Assembly (NCBI GenBank): GCA_965217615.1
Contig: CBDCIT010000048.1
Location: forward strand, 1 to 64,000
DNA: 64,000 nucleotides
Origin: CAVOAK01 sp965217615
Lineage (GTDB): Bacteria > Pseudomonadota > Alphaproteobacteria > UBA8366 > CAVOAK01
Direction: 5' to 3'
The notes below the pieces were generated by a model, which had not been told where the DNA came from, ran no database searches, and saw only the letters and a list, made by a program, of their open reading frames with translations. Every line of letters begins with the position of its first letter. The stretch's first letter is position 1. Positions 34,054-41,589 of this stretch are shown one piece after another. The position numbers and the translations under genes are program-made.

Positions 34054-35268
34054 ATGACAACCTCTCTCTCTAGACGCGACAACGTCGAGGCCCTAGCCAC
34101 CGTTAGTTTCGATTCCGTTTACGACTGGCTGTTGGACGAAGCCTGGCGGCTGCCCGATCTGACGTCGATCTTGGACGGGCTGTGCCAGCGCATCGAGGCG
34201 GACGGGCTGCCGCTGCTGCGCACGGGCATGACAGTCGGTACGCTGCATCCGCAGATCTCCGGCTATTACGTTGTAAAATGGCGCGGCAAAGACGCCACTG
34301 AACAAAATGGTCCACACGGCATGCAGGACATGAGCATGTTTCAGCAAAGCCCACAGCGCGCCGTCTATGAGGAAGGCGTTTCCGTGCGTTTTGCGCTCGA
34401 CGATCCGAACAACATGCCCGCATATCCCATCGCCGAAGAGATTGCTGAGGCCGGTGGCACCGACTATCTCGCAATGCCGCTCGAATTCTCGGGCGGTGAG
34501 CGCACCGCGATGTCGTTCGCGACCGACCGTCCAGGCGGGTTCTCCAGTGCCGAGACACTGGAGCTCTATCGTGTCGTGTCGATCACTTCACGCTTGCTGG
34601 AAGTAAAGGCGCTGCGCCGGACAACAGCCAACTTGCTCGACACTTACATCGGACACATCGCCGGGCAGCGCGTCCTCGACGGCGAGGTTCAGCGTGGCCA
34701 CGGCCAGACGATTCCGGCCGTCCTCTGGTATTGCGACTTGCGGCAATCGACCGTGCTCTCCGACTCGACGGCACGCGACGAGATGATCGAAACACTGAAC
34801 GACTTCTTTCAATGCCTTGCCGACGCGGTTGAGGAGGCCGGCGGCGAAATTCTCAAATTCATCGGCGATGCGATGCTGGCGATCTTTCCATTATCCCGTC
34901 AAGCGAATGTCGCAAACGACGAATGCGAGGTCGCGCTTGCAGCGGCAGAACAAGCGATTTGTAACGTTGCGGAGCTCAATAAGAAGCGCGCCGAAGCCGG
35001 AAAACCACCGCTTTCCCACGGAATTGCACTCCATGTCGGCGACGTAATGTTCGGCAATATCGGCGCCGAAAAGCGCCTTGATTTTACGGTGATTGGTCCC
35101 GCGGTTAACACTGTTGAGAGACTCGAAAAACTATCATCGGAACTGAACAGATCGTTCGTCTTTTCCAACGATGTTGCTAACCATATCAATCGTGAAATCG
35201 AGGATCTGGGGAATCACACTCTGCGCGGCATCGAGGAACCGGTAAAGGTATTCACGTTGCGTGGCTGA
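34054..35268 (+). CDS. Class III adenylate cyclase with N-terminal sensor-like region
   Basis: 404 residues. The C-terminal half is a class III cyclase homology domain with every key residue: metal Asp228 (WYCDLRQST) and Asp272 (KFIGDAML), adenine-selecting Lys268 and Asp343 (LDFTVIGP), and transition-state Asn352 and Arg356 (NTVERLE). It should be an active ATP cyclase. The N-terminal 200 residues have no membrane helix and no domain I recognise; a conserved-looking block (FSSAETLELYRVVSITSRLL) may form a dimeric coiled linker, and the pattern hints at a GAF-like sensor (inference). Soluble. No CRP-type regulator lies close by. Confidence 0.88.
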   Translation: MTTSLSRRDNVEALATVSFDSVYDWLLDEAWRLPDLTSILDGLCQRIEADGLPLLRTGMTVGTLHPQISGYYVVKWRGKDATEQNGPHGMQDMSMFQQSPQRAVYEEGVSVRFALDDPNNMPAYPIAEEIAEAGGTDYLAMPLEFSGGERTAMSFATDRPGGFSSAETLELYRVVSITSRLLEVKALRRTTANLLDTYIGHIAGQRVLDGEVQRGHGQTIPAVLWYCDLRQSTVLSDSTARDEMIETLNDFFQCLADAVEEAGGEILKFIGDAMLAIFPLSRQANVANDECEVALAAAEQAICNVAELNKKRAEAGKPPLSHGIALHVGDVMFGNIGAEKRLDFTVIGPAVNTVERLEKLSSELNRSFVFSNDVANHINREIEDLGNHTLRGIEEPVKVFTLRG

Positions 35269-35325
35269 ATGCCGAGAAGAACCGCCGCGCTTGATCGAAC
35301 TCCCCTTTCCTGATGTCATGGCCGC

Positions 35326-36702
35326 ATGAGCGATACGGCGTTGAAGCCGATCCATATTATCGGCGGTGGCCTCGCGGGATCCGAGGCGGCATGGCAGATC
35401 GCGCAGGCCGGCGTACCGGTCGTCCTACACGAAATGCGCCCGGCGCGGGGCACCGATGCACACCTAACCGACGGGCTTGCCGAACTCGTTTGTTCCAATT
35501 CATTCCGCTCCGACGATGCGGCATACAATGCCGTGGGTCTGCTGCACGAAGAGATGCGGCAATGCGGCTCGCTGATCATCGCCTGCGGTGATCGCAACCG
35601 AGTGCCGGCCGGCAGCGCACTCGCGGTCGACCGCGACGGGTTCAGCGCCTGCGTAACTGACGCCCTTACGGCCGACTCGTTCGTCACAATTGAGCGCGCT
35701 GAGGTCGCGGGTCTGCCACCCGACGATTGGGACCGGGTGATCATCGCCACCGGTCCACTCACTTCACCATCGCTCAGCGACTGCATTCTCGGTCTCACGG
35801 GCCAGGACTCACTCGCCTTTTTTGACGCCATCGCACCCATTGTCCACAGGGATTCGATCGACTTTTCGAAGGCCTGGTACCAGTCGCGATATGACAAAGC
35901 CGGACGCGGCAGCAATGGTCGGGACTATATCAATTGCCCGCTCGATCAGTCGCAATATGAACTGTTCATTGCGGCTCTCCTCGATGGCGAAAAGACCGAG
36001 TTCAAACAATGGGAAGTCGAGACGCCCTACTTCGAGGGCTGCCTGCCGCTCGAAGTCATGGCCGAACGTGGTCCAGACACACCGCGTTTCGGTCCGATGA
36101 AGCCGGTGGGATTGACCGATCCAAACACCGGGAAACGCGCCTATGCCGTTGTCCAGCTACGTCAGGACAATGCACTGGGCACCCTTTACAACATGGTGGG
36201 CTGCCAGACCAAACTGAAACACGGCGAACAGGTTCGAATCTTCCACATGATTCCTGGATTGGAGCAGGCCGAGTTCGCGCGGCTGGGCGGACTGCACCGC
36301 AATACCTTCCTCAACAGCCCGAAGTTGTTAGATGGGCAATTGCGCCTGCACGCTGAACCAAGGCTGCGCTTTGCCGGCCAAATCACAGGCGTCGAAGGCT
36401 ATGTGGAATCCGCGGCGATTGGACTGATCGCCGGTCGATTAGCGGCCGCAGAGCGCACCGGCATGCCGGTTGATTTGCCGCCGCCAACCACCGCGCTGGG
36501 CGCCCTTCTCGTCCACATTACCGGCGGTGCGGACTCGGCGACCTTCCAGCCAATGAACGTCAATTTCGGCTTGTTTCCGCCGTTAACCAAGACGGACAGC
36601 GGTCGTCCGCCCAAGGGCCGTGATCGCAAGGCCGCCCTTTCGGCGCGAGCGCTGATAGACCTTGAGCACTGGCTCGGACAATCCCGCGCGGCAGCCGAAT
36701 AG
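35326..36702 (+). CDS. trmFO: Methylenetetrahydrofolate-tRNA-(uracil-5-)-methyltransferase TrmFO
   Basis: Flavoprotein that makes m5U54 in the tRNA T-loop using methylenetetrahydrofolate and FAD. 458 residues. The N-terminal Rossmann motif is IIGGGLAGSEAAW, followed by LHEMRP, ELVCSNSFRSDDA, TPRFGPMKPVGL, VQLRQDNALGTLYNMVGCQT and RFAGQITGVEGYVES, all TrmFO signatures that separate it from GidA/MnmG. Start ATG 35326 is about 57 bp past the cyclase stop. Confidence 0.96.
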   Translation: MSDTALKPIHIIGGGLAGSEAAWQIAQAGVPVVLHEMRPARGTDAHLTDGLAELVCSNSFRSDDAAYNAVGLLHEEMRQCGSLIIACGDRNRVPAGSALAVDRDGFSACVTDALTADSFVTIERAEVAGLPPDDWDRVIIATGPLTSPSLSDCILGLTGQDSLAFFDAIAPIVHRDSIDFSKAWYQSRYDKAGRGSNGRDYINCPLDQSQYELFIAALLDGEKTEFKQWEVETPYFEGCLPLEVMAERGPDTPRFGPMKPVGLTDPNTGKRAYAVVQLRQDNALGTLYNMVGCQTKLKHGEQVRIFHMIPGLEQAEFARLGGLHRNTFLNSPKLLDGQLRLHAEPRLRFAGQITGVEGYVESAAIGLIAGRLAAAERTGMPVDLPPPTTALGALLVHITGGADSATFQPMNVNFGLFPPLTKTDSGRPPKGRDRKAALSARALIDLEHWLGQSRAAAE

Positions 36703-36768
36703 CGGGTCCGTACACTTCAGCATTCCTATCCAGCCGAATTCGGATCATTCAAGAAAGATTGAAAACCC

Positions 36769-37164
36769 ATGTCGAAACTTCGTGTAAGGCACCCATTCCG
36801 ATCGATATGTCCAAGGCCGCTCGTTCTGGCGGTTTTGGCAATATCGCTGCTCGTGGGTCCGCTGCAGGCACAGCAGAAGCGCATTCCCGATGACGAGGCA
36901 ATTCTCATCATGCACACCTCCGAACTGGCGGCCGCAGCCAAGAACTGCAAACTCGAATGGCGGCCCTACTTCGATGCATTCATGGCTTGGCAGGCTAAGC
37001 GTGGAATGTGGGATGCGGAGGATATCAGAAGCATCGAGGGCCTATTTCTCTTCGCCCAGAGTAAGTACATCGAACAGCTGCCCGACGACTATTGCACTGC
37101 CGCACAAATTTCGGAAATCAGCACACTGACGGCGGAGCGCATCGACGTTCTGGCGAAGAAGTGA
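36769..37164 (+). CDS. Small secreted protein of unknown function
   Basis: 131 residues with a signal peptide (basic start, core LVLAVLAISLLVGPLQAQ with cleavage after AQA/LQA). The mature part is about 95 residues, helical in pattern, with two Cys (KNCKLEW and DDYCTAAQ) that could pair in the periplasm. I do not recognise the family. Same strand as trmFO with a 66-bp gap, and convergent with the NDUFAF6-like gene. Confidence 0.7.
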   Translation: MSKLRVRHPFRSICPRPLVLAVLAISLLVGPLQAQQKRIPDDEAILIMHTSELAAAAKNCKLEWRPYFDAFMAWQAKRGMWDAEDIRSIEGLFLFAQSKYIEQLPDDYCTAAQISEISTLTAERIDVLAKK

Positions 37165-37225
37165 TGGCACGGCGAAGCCAAACGAAGGCGCCGCACCTAT
37201 CCGCGGCGGCCTGTGCGCACTTGCT

Positions 37226-38071
37226 TCAATAGCGTCTGAGCAAGGCGTTCGCGGCAAGTTCCAACGGTAGAAACGCCGCCGGACGGGAAAACTTCTTTGA
37301 AAATGGATTGTGCCCGGCGCGACCGAGCCGACGCAGGTAACGCTTGGCGATGACTGCCGGCAGCAGCAAGGGCACAGCTGTGGCGTCAACGTCAGGGCGC
37401 AGAGCCCATGCAGTAGTGAGATGCACGAGCGTCGCATCGGCAACTTCAGCTACGGCACCGACCAGCTCTTGTTCCCCGGGTCGAGTTACAAGCGTGTGCG
37501 GATCAAGTCCATGACGAGCCATCAGATCCGAGGGTAGAAAAACGCGTTTCATTTTGAGATGCAATGGCAATGCCCGCAGCAGCCCTGTGAGCGCCCACGC
37601 CGCTCCTACATGACCCACAGCAGTGCACGCCGCTTCGCCATCGGCAGCCAGCACCTCGAGGGCAAGCCAGCCGAGCGTGGAGGACGTCGCTTCCACATAC
37701 TCTTCCAACGCTGTCATCGTTGTCGGCGGACGATCATCCAGATCGCTCTCGCGCGCGTCGAGTAACCGGTCAAAATAGCTGCGCGACAAATGATGCTGCT
37801 CAATTACGGAGCCCAAGGCTTGCGCGACTTCGTGTGAACGCAGGATTCCACGATAGGCGTCGTCGATGGCCTCACGCCACCATTGCAGGCGGACCTGCCC
37901 GAGCATCGGCTCACTCACAGTCTCGCGGACCTTCGCGACCTCGATATTAAAAGCGTAGAGCGCAAACAGCGCTTCTCGACACTCCGGGGGTGCGAAGAGA
38001 ACGGTCAGGAATCGGTCGCGGTCATGCGTGCGAACTTCGCCGGCACAGTAGCTGGGCTTAGAGGTTGCCAT
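37226..38071 (-). CDS. Squalene/phytoene-synthase-fold protein of the NDUFAF6 type (complex I assembly factor homologue)
   Basis: 281 residues with the isoprenoid-synthase fold, but the two Asp-rich Mg-diphosphate motifs are gone: the first site reads LYAFNIEVAKVRETVS, the second GLLRALPLHLKMKRVFLP. These match the human complex I assembly factor NDUFAF6 (AFNVELAQV..., CLRATPYH...VFLP) much better than HpnC or HpnD. Catalysis as a prenyl synthase is unlikely; a role in respiratory complex I biogenesis is inferred from the mitochondrial homologue. ATG 38071 is used; a TTG at 38083 is in frame. It is divergent from the HpnE-like gene, with 100 bp between starts. Confidence 0.82.
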   Translation of the reverse strand: MATSKPSYCAGEVRTHDRDRFLTVLFAPPECREALFALYAFNIEVAKVRETVSEPMLGQVRLQWWREAIDDAYRGILRSHEVAQALGSVIEQHHLSRSYFDRLLDARESDLDDRPPTTMTALEEYVEATSSTLGWLALEVLAADGEAACTAVGHVGAAWALTGLLRALPLHLKMKRVFLPSDLMARHGLDPHTLVTRPGEQELVGAVAEVADATLVHLTTAWALRPDVDATAVPLLLPAVIAKRYLRRLGRAGHNPFSKKFSRPAAFLPLELAANALLRRY

Positions 38072-38171
38072 CCAGCAATCCAAATACGCTGTTTGCCAAA
38101 CACACTGTTACATAGAAGCCTGCCTTACGATATGTAGGCTCGATGGCTCCCAACCCGATACCTCTGGCTCA

Positions 38172-39416
38172 GTGAAGGCACTCCATATCATTGGCGGCGG
38201 ACTCTCCGGGCTTTCCGCGGCAGTCACCGCGGTGAATCAGGGTTGGCGGGTGACCGTCCATGAGGCAGCCGGGCAAGCCGGCGGCCGCTGCCGCTCCTTT
38301 CATGACGCGGCCGTCGGGCGGGCGATCGATAACGGAAATCACCTGGTGCTTGGCGCCAATCAGGCGACGCTCGGCTTTCTCGATACGATCGGCGCGCGCG
38401 ACGAGCTCTTGGCAGTCGAGCCGCCACGGATTCCATTTCTTGACCTGCGCAGTGGTCGTCAGTGGTCGCTTAGACCCGGGCCGCCCTGGTGGCCGCTTAT
38501 GACGAACCGGGGCATCCCCGACGCAACCATCGGCGAGCTTCTGAAATCCGTGTGCCTGTTTCTTGCCGGTCCGAACGCCACGGTCACGCAGCGTCTCTCC
38601 GACGGCGTCTTGTTTGAACGATTCTGGTCGCCGCTGGCGACGGCAGCCCTTAACACCGACCCGAAGGACGCCTCAGCGCGTCTACTTGCAGCCGTTGTGG
38701 CACCCATATTGTTGGGCGGTGCACGCGCTAGCCGTCCCTACATCGCCCGAGACGGCCTCTCGCAAACATTCATCGAACCAGCGGTCGCCTACATCCAGGC
38801 CAACGGTGGAAGCGTGCGACTCGGACGCCGACTTCGCGGTTTTGAGGCAACAGTCGAGGGCGTGCGGAAGCTCGAGTTCGGCGCCGAGGATGAAACACTG
38901 GATGCGGGCGATCAGGTCGTCCTGGCTGTACCGCCGCAAGCTGCAGCCCAACTATTGCCGAAACTCACCCTGCCCCTCGCAACGTCTGCGATCGTCAACG
39001 CTCATTTTCGTCTGGATCAGCCGGTAACGCTCCCGGGCGATGCTCCGTTGATCGGACTGATCGGCGGAACAGCGCAATGGCTCTTCGCTCGCGGCGATGT
39101 CGTTGCGGTAACGGTAAGCGCGGCCGACTTGCTCGCAAGCCGCCCTGTAGCTGAGATTGCGGAAAGGTTATGGTCAGACGTCGCACGGGCATTATCCATC
39201 AGTGGCACAGCACTTCCACAACACCGGATCATCAAGGAACAGCGCGCCACATTTGCACAAACACCAACTGAAGTGGGCCGGCGACCACGAGCAAGTGGAG
39301 CAAATATCGTAAATCTTGCCCTCGCCGGGGATTGGACAGCGACCGGTCTGCCGGCGACAATCGAGGGCGCTATTCGGTCCGGTCAAAAGGCGGTAGCGAG
39401 CGTCAGCGGTCGGTGA
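38172..39416 (+). CDS. HpnE-like FAD-dependent amine oxidase/desaturase family protein
   Basis: 414 residues. N-terminal FAD site IIGGGLSGLSAAVTAVNQGW followed by HEAAGQAGGRCRSF, and a C-terminal LALAGDWTATGLPATIEGAIRSG block binding FAD. Architecture matches squalene-associated desaturase HpnE, which reduces hydroxysqualene to squalene with HpnC and HpnD. Those partners are not in the window, and the neighbouring synthase-fold protein lacks catalytic residues, so the hopanoid role is tentative. Translation starts at GTG 38172; MKALHIIGGG fits the family. Confidence 0.8.
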   Translation: MKALHIIGGGLSGLSAAVTAVNQGWRVTVHEAAGQAGGRCRSFHDAAVGRAIDNGNHLVLGANQATLGFLDTIGARDELLAVEPPRIPFLDLRSGRQWSLRPGPPWWPLMTNRGIPDATIGELLKSVCLFLAGPNATVTQRLSDGVLFERFWSPLATAALNTDPKDASARLLAAVVAPILLGGARASRPYIARDGLSQTFIEPAVAYIQANGGSVRLGRRLRGFEATVEGVRKLEFGAEDETLDAGDQVVLAVPPQAAAQLLPKLTLPLATSAIVNAHFRLDQPVTLPGDAPLIGLIGGTAQWLFARGDVVAVTVSAADLLASRPVAEIAERLWSDVARALSISGTALPQHRIIKEQRATFAQTPTEVGRRPRASGANIVNLALAGDWTATGLPATIEGAIRSGQKAVASVSGR

Positions 39417-39432
39417 TCGAGGTTGGCTCCTC

Positions 39433-39460
39433 TTGCGAGACCAAACCGTTGCTCTATACT
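39433..39460 (+). promoter_or_regulatory. Candidate promoter for the small membrane gene and PuuD-domain gene
   Basis: TTGCGA (39433-39438), 16-bp spacer, TATACT (39455-39460), 41 bp before the small ORF at 39502. The -10 matches consensus at five of six positions. Confidence 0.45.
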
Positions 39461-39501
39461 GCGCAAGTTGTTGAAACAATGAAATCAGGGGACTGGGACG
39501 C

Positions 39502-39609
39502 ATGAAAAACCCGCTTGAATCGCTGTCCGGCACCATCCTTATGGGGCTGATTATCCTGGTTGTAATGGTCGTAGTTGTCGAAGCCATCGGCAACGGCGGC
39601 GCGATGTAA
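39502..39609 (+). CDS. Small single-pass membrane protein (35 aa)
   Basis: Short open frame with ATG 39502 and TAA at 39607-39609. It begins MKNPLESLSGTILMG, then a strongly hydrophobic run LIILVVMVVVV, then EAIGNGGAM. The single helix with small polar ends and a position right before a membrane-protein gene, downstream of a good promoter, argue it is real. No family is recognised. It could be an accessory subunit of the PuuD-domain protein; that is inference. Confidence 0.55.
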   Translation: MKNPLESLSGTILMGLIILVVMVVVVEAIGNGGAM

Positions 39610-39638
39610 TTATCAGAATCGCTGGGGGACATAACATC

Positions 39639-40148
39639 ATGGATTATTTGGATTATGACTGGTTGATCTTCCTATTTCGGTGGTTTCACGTTTTAAGCGG
39701 CGTCATGTGGATCGGCATCCTGTGGTATTTCAATTTTATTCAGATTCCGACCATGCCCAAGATCCCGGAGGAGCAGCGCCCGGCCGTCACCGGCCATATC
39801 GCGCCCGAAGCTCTTTTCTGGTTCCGCTGGGCAGCGCTATCGACTGTCGTCACGGGCCTTATTCTGGCCCAAATGAACGGCTATCTCGTCGACGCGCTGG
39901 CGATCGGTTTGACCGACGGCAGCGGCCGGTCGGCGGCAATCGGCATCGGCATGTGGTTCGGCCTCATCATGGCCTACAATGTATGGTTCATCATTTGGCC
40001 CAAGCAGCAGATTGCGCTAGGTCTGGTCGAGGCTGACGCGTCGCTCAAACCGGCGGCGGGACGCACGGCGATGCTGTTCTCGCGCACCAACACAATGTTG
40101 TCGATTCCCATGCTCTACGCCATGGTATCGGCGCAGAACATTTACTAG
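39639..40148 (+). CDS. Urate oxidase N-terminal (PuuD-type) membrane domain protein
   Basis: 169 residues with four predicted membrane helices (about 7-30, 65-88, 100-122, 145-163). It matches the membrane domain of urate hydroxylase PuuD: FRWFHVLSGVMWIGILWYFNF, FWFRWAALSTVVTGLIL and MWFGLIMAYNVWFIIWPKQQ, with His17 as a candidate heme ligand. Full PuuD proteins add a cytochrome c domain of about 200 residues, absent here, so urate oxidation cannot be assumed. Short stand-alone versions occur in other proteobacteria without a proven function. It follows the 35-residue gene by 29 bp. Confidence 0.8.
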   Translation: MDYLDYDWLIFLFRWFHVLSGVMWIGILWYFNFIQIPTMPKIPEEQRPAVTGHIAPEALFWFRWAALSTVVTGLILAQMNGYLVDALAIGLTDGSGRSAAIGIGMWFGLIMAYNVWFIIWPKQQIALGLVEADASLKPAAGRTAMLFSRTNTMLSIPMLYAMVSAQNIY

Positions 40149-40174
40149 ATACGACAAACACTCTTGTCCAAACG

Positions 40175-40200
40175 AAAACGGGACCGAACGGCCCCGTTTT
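40175..40200 (+). terminator. Rho-independent terminator, possibly bidirectional
   Basis: AAAACGGG and CCCGTTTT form an 8-bp stem around a loop, with A and T runs at either side. It lies 27 bp after the PuuD-domain gene and before the convergent end of the Mth938-type gene, so it can serve both strands. Confidence 0.75.
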
Positions 40201-40244
40201 CATGTCCGGTTCGGCGTTTGATGACGCGCAGGGGGATTGACGAC

Positions 40245-40619
40245 CTAGAGCAGGATCAAGGCCGCTGCCACCTGCCTGCCCTCGGCAAGCAGCGCGTTAT
40301 AGGTGCGGCAAGCTGCGCCCGTGTCCATGGTGTCGACGCCGATACCAGCGTCGCGAAATTCGCTGCGCAATTCCGATTGCAAAAGCTGCATCCGCGGACC
40401 GCAACCAATCAGCATCACCTCGACGGAAGGGTTGGCGTGTATCACCGGCGCAAGGCTCGCCGATGTAACCTCCCCCATGGCAGACACTGGCCAGGCGATT
40501 GTGCGTTCCGGAAACACAAGCACTGAGCTCTCAAAGATCACGTTGGCGATACGAAAACGACCAGGGCCGTAACTGTCGATGACTTGCCGGTCTTCAGGGA
40601 TGAGCGGCGTTACGTCCAT
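40245..40619 (-). CDS. Mth938/NDUFAF3-type protein
   Basis: 124 residues of the Mth938-like fold (DUF498). Conserved pieces: IDSYGPGRFRIANVIFESSV, LVFPERTIAWPV, VMLIGCGPRMQLLQSELR, GVDTMDTGAACRTYNALLAEGR. The human homologue NDUFAF3 is an early assembly factor of complex I. In alphaproteobacteria this gene is commonly beside secDF and yajC, as here (it follows secF by 9 bp). It probably shares a transcript with yajC-secD-secF. Confidence 0.85.
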   Translation of the reverse strand: MDVTPLIPEDRQVIDSYGPGRFRIANVIFESSVLVFPERTIAWPVSAMGEVTSASLAPVIHANPSVEVMLIGCGPRMQLLQSELRSEFRDAGIGVDTMDTGAACRTYNALLAEGRQVAAALILL

Positions 40620-40628
40620 AAACGGGGA

Positions 40629-41573
40629 TCAGGTTGCTTCCTGCTCTGCGGTCGGATTTTCGTCTTCATCGGCCGCAACGCCGCGATCGGGTCGCAGGTA
40701 GAGAAGAACCGGCACGGCGAGTGCGATCGACGAATAGGTTCCGATCACAACGCCCCAAATAAGGGCTACTGCAAATCCGCGGATGACCGCACCGCCGAAC
40801 GTATAGAGCGCGAGCAGTGCGAGGAGCGTTGTCAGACTCGTCATGATCGTGCGGGCAAGTGTCTCGTTGATCGAACGGTTGAAAAGTTCGATCAGCGGCA
40901 TCTTTTTATAGCGCCGAAGGTTTTCTCGGACCCGGTCGTAAATGACAACGGTATCGTTAATCGAATAACCAGCGATCGTCAGAACCGCGGCGACTGTTGC
41001 CAGGTTGAATTCCAGCGACAACAACGAAAACAGGCCGATCGTTGTAATGACGTCATGGCTAAGGGCGATGATCGCGCCGACGCCGAACTGCCACTCGAAG
41101 CGGAACCAGATGTAGAGCAGGATGGCACCAATCGCGGCGAGGACCGCCCAGGTTGCCGCCCGTTTGAGTTCGGCGCCCACTGTTGGACCAACGAATTCGG
41201 TCCGGCGATATTCGGCGACTGTGCCGCCCAACGCATTCTTGACGACGTCGATCGCGCCCTGCTGCGCGCTGTCGCCACCTTCCTGGCGCTGCACACGAAT
41301 TAGGACATCATCCTCGCTGCCGAACTCTTGCAGCGCGACCTCACCAAGACCAAGCCCGTTCAGTTGGGTGCGAAGCCCGCCAATATCAGCAGGTCCGTTC
41401 GTGCGGACTTCGATAAGAATGCCGCCAAGAAAATCAATGCCCAGATTTAGTCCTTTACTAAGGAACAGCCCGGTTGACGCAACAACGAGAAAGGCAGATA
41501 TGAAGAAGGCGATCACCCGCTTGCTGATGAAATCGATCTTCGTGTTGTTGGGAACTAGGCGAAGTGTCCTCAT
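40629..41573 (-). CDS. secF: Protein translocase subunit SecF
   Basis: 314 residues, RND-related membrane protein with six helices, working with SecD in the late, proton-driven steps of export. Features: N-terminal helix followed by the periplasmic head, LGIDFLGGILIEVRT, and the membrane core AGYSINDTVVIYDRVREN and FNRSINETLARTIMTS. The secD stop lies 16 bp upstream. Confidence 0.96.
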   Translation of the reverse strand: MRTLRLVPNNTKIDFISKRVIAFFISAFLVVASTGLFLSKGLNLGIDFLGGILIEVRTNGPADIGGLRTQLNGLGLGEVALQEFGSEDDVLIRVQRQEGGDSAQQGAIDVVKNALGGTVAEYRRTEFVGPTVGAELKRAATWAVLAAIGAILLYIWFRFEWQFGVGAIIALSHDVITTIGLFSLLSLEFNLATVAAVLTIAGYSINDTVVIYDRVRENLRRYKKMPLIELFNRSINETLARTIMTSLTTLLALLALYTFGGAVIRGFAVALIWGVVIGTYSSIALAVPVLLYLRPDRGVAADEDENPTAEQEAT

Positions 41574-41589
41574 ACCGCGTCGTTCCGTC

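Noticed and set aside
36225..36250. A tRNA T-loop-like string GGTTCGAATC
   Set aside because: It lies inside the coding sequence of trmFO with no acceptor or anticodon arm around it.
37226..38071. Assignment as hydroxysqualene or presqualene synthase HpnC/HpnD
   Set aside because: Both Asp-rich diphosphate-binding motifs are missing and the matching segments resemble NDUFAF6.
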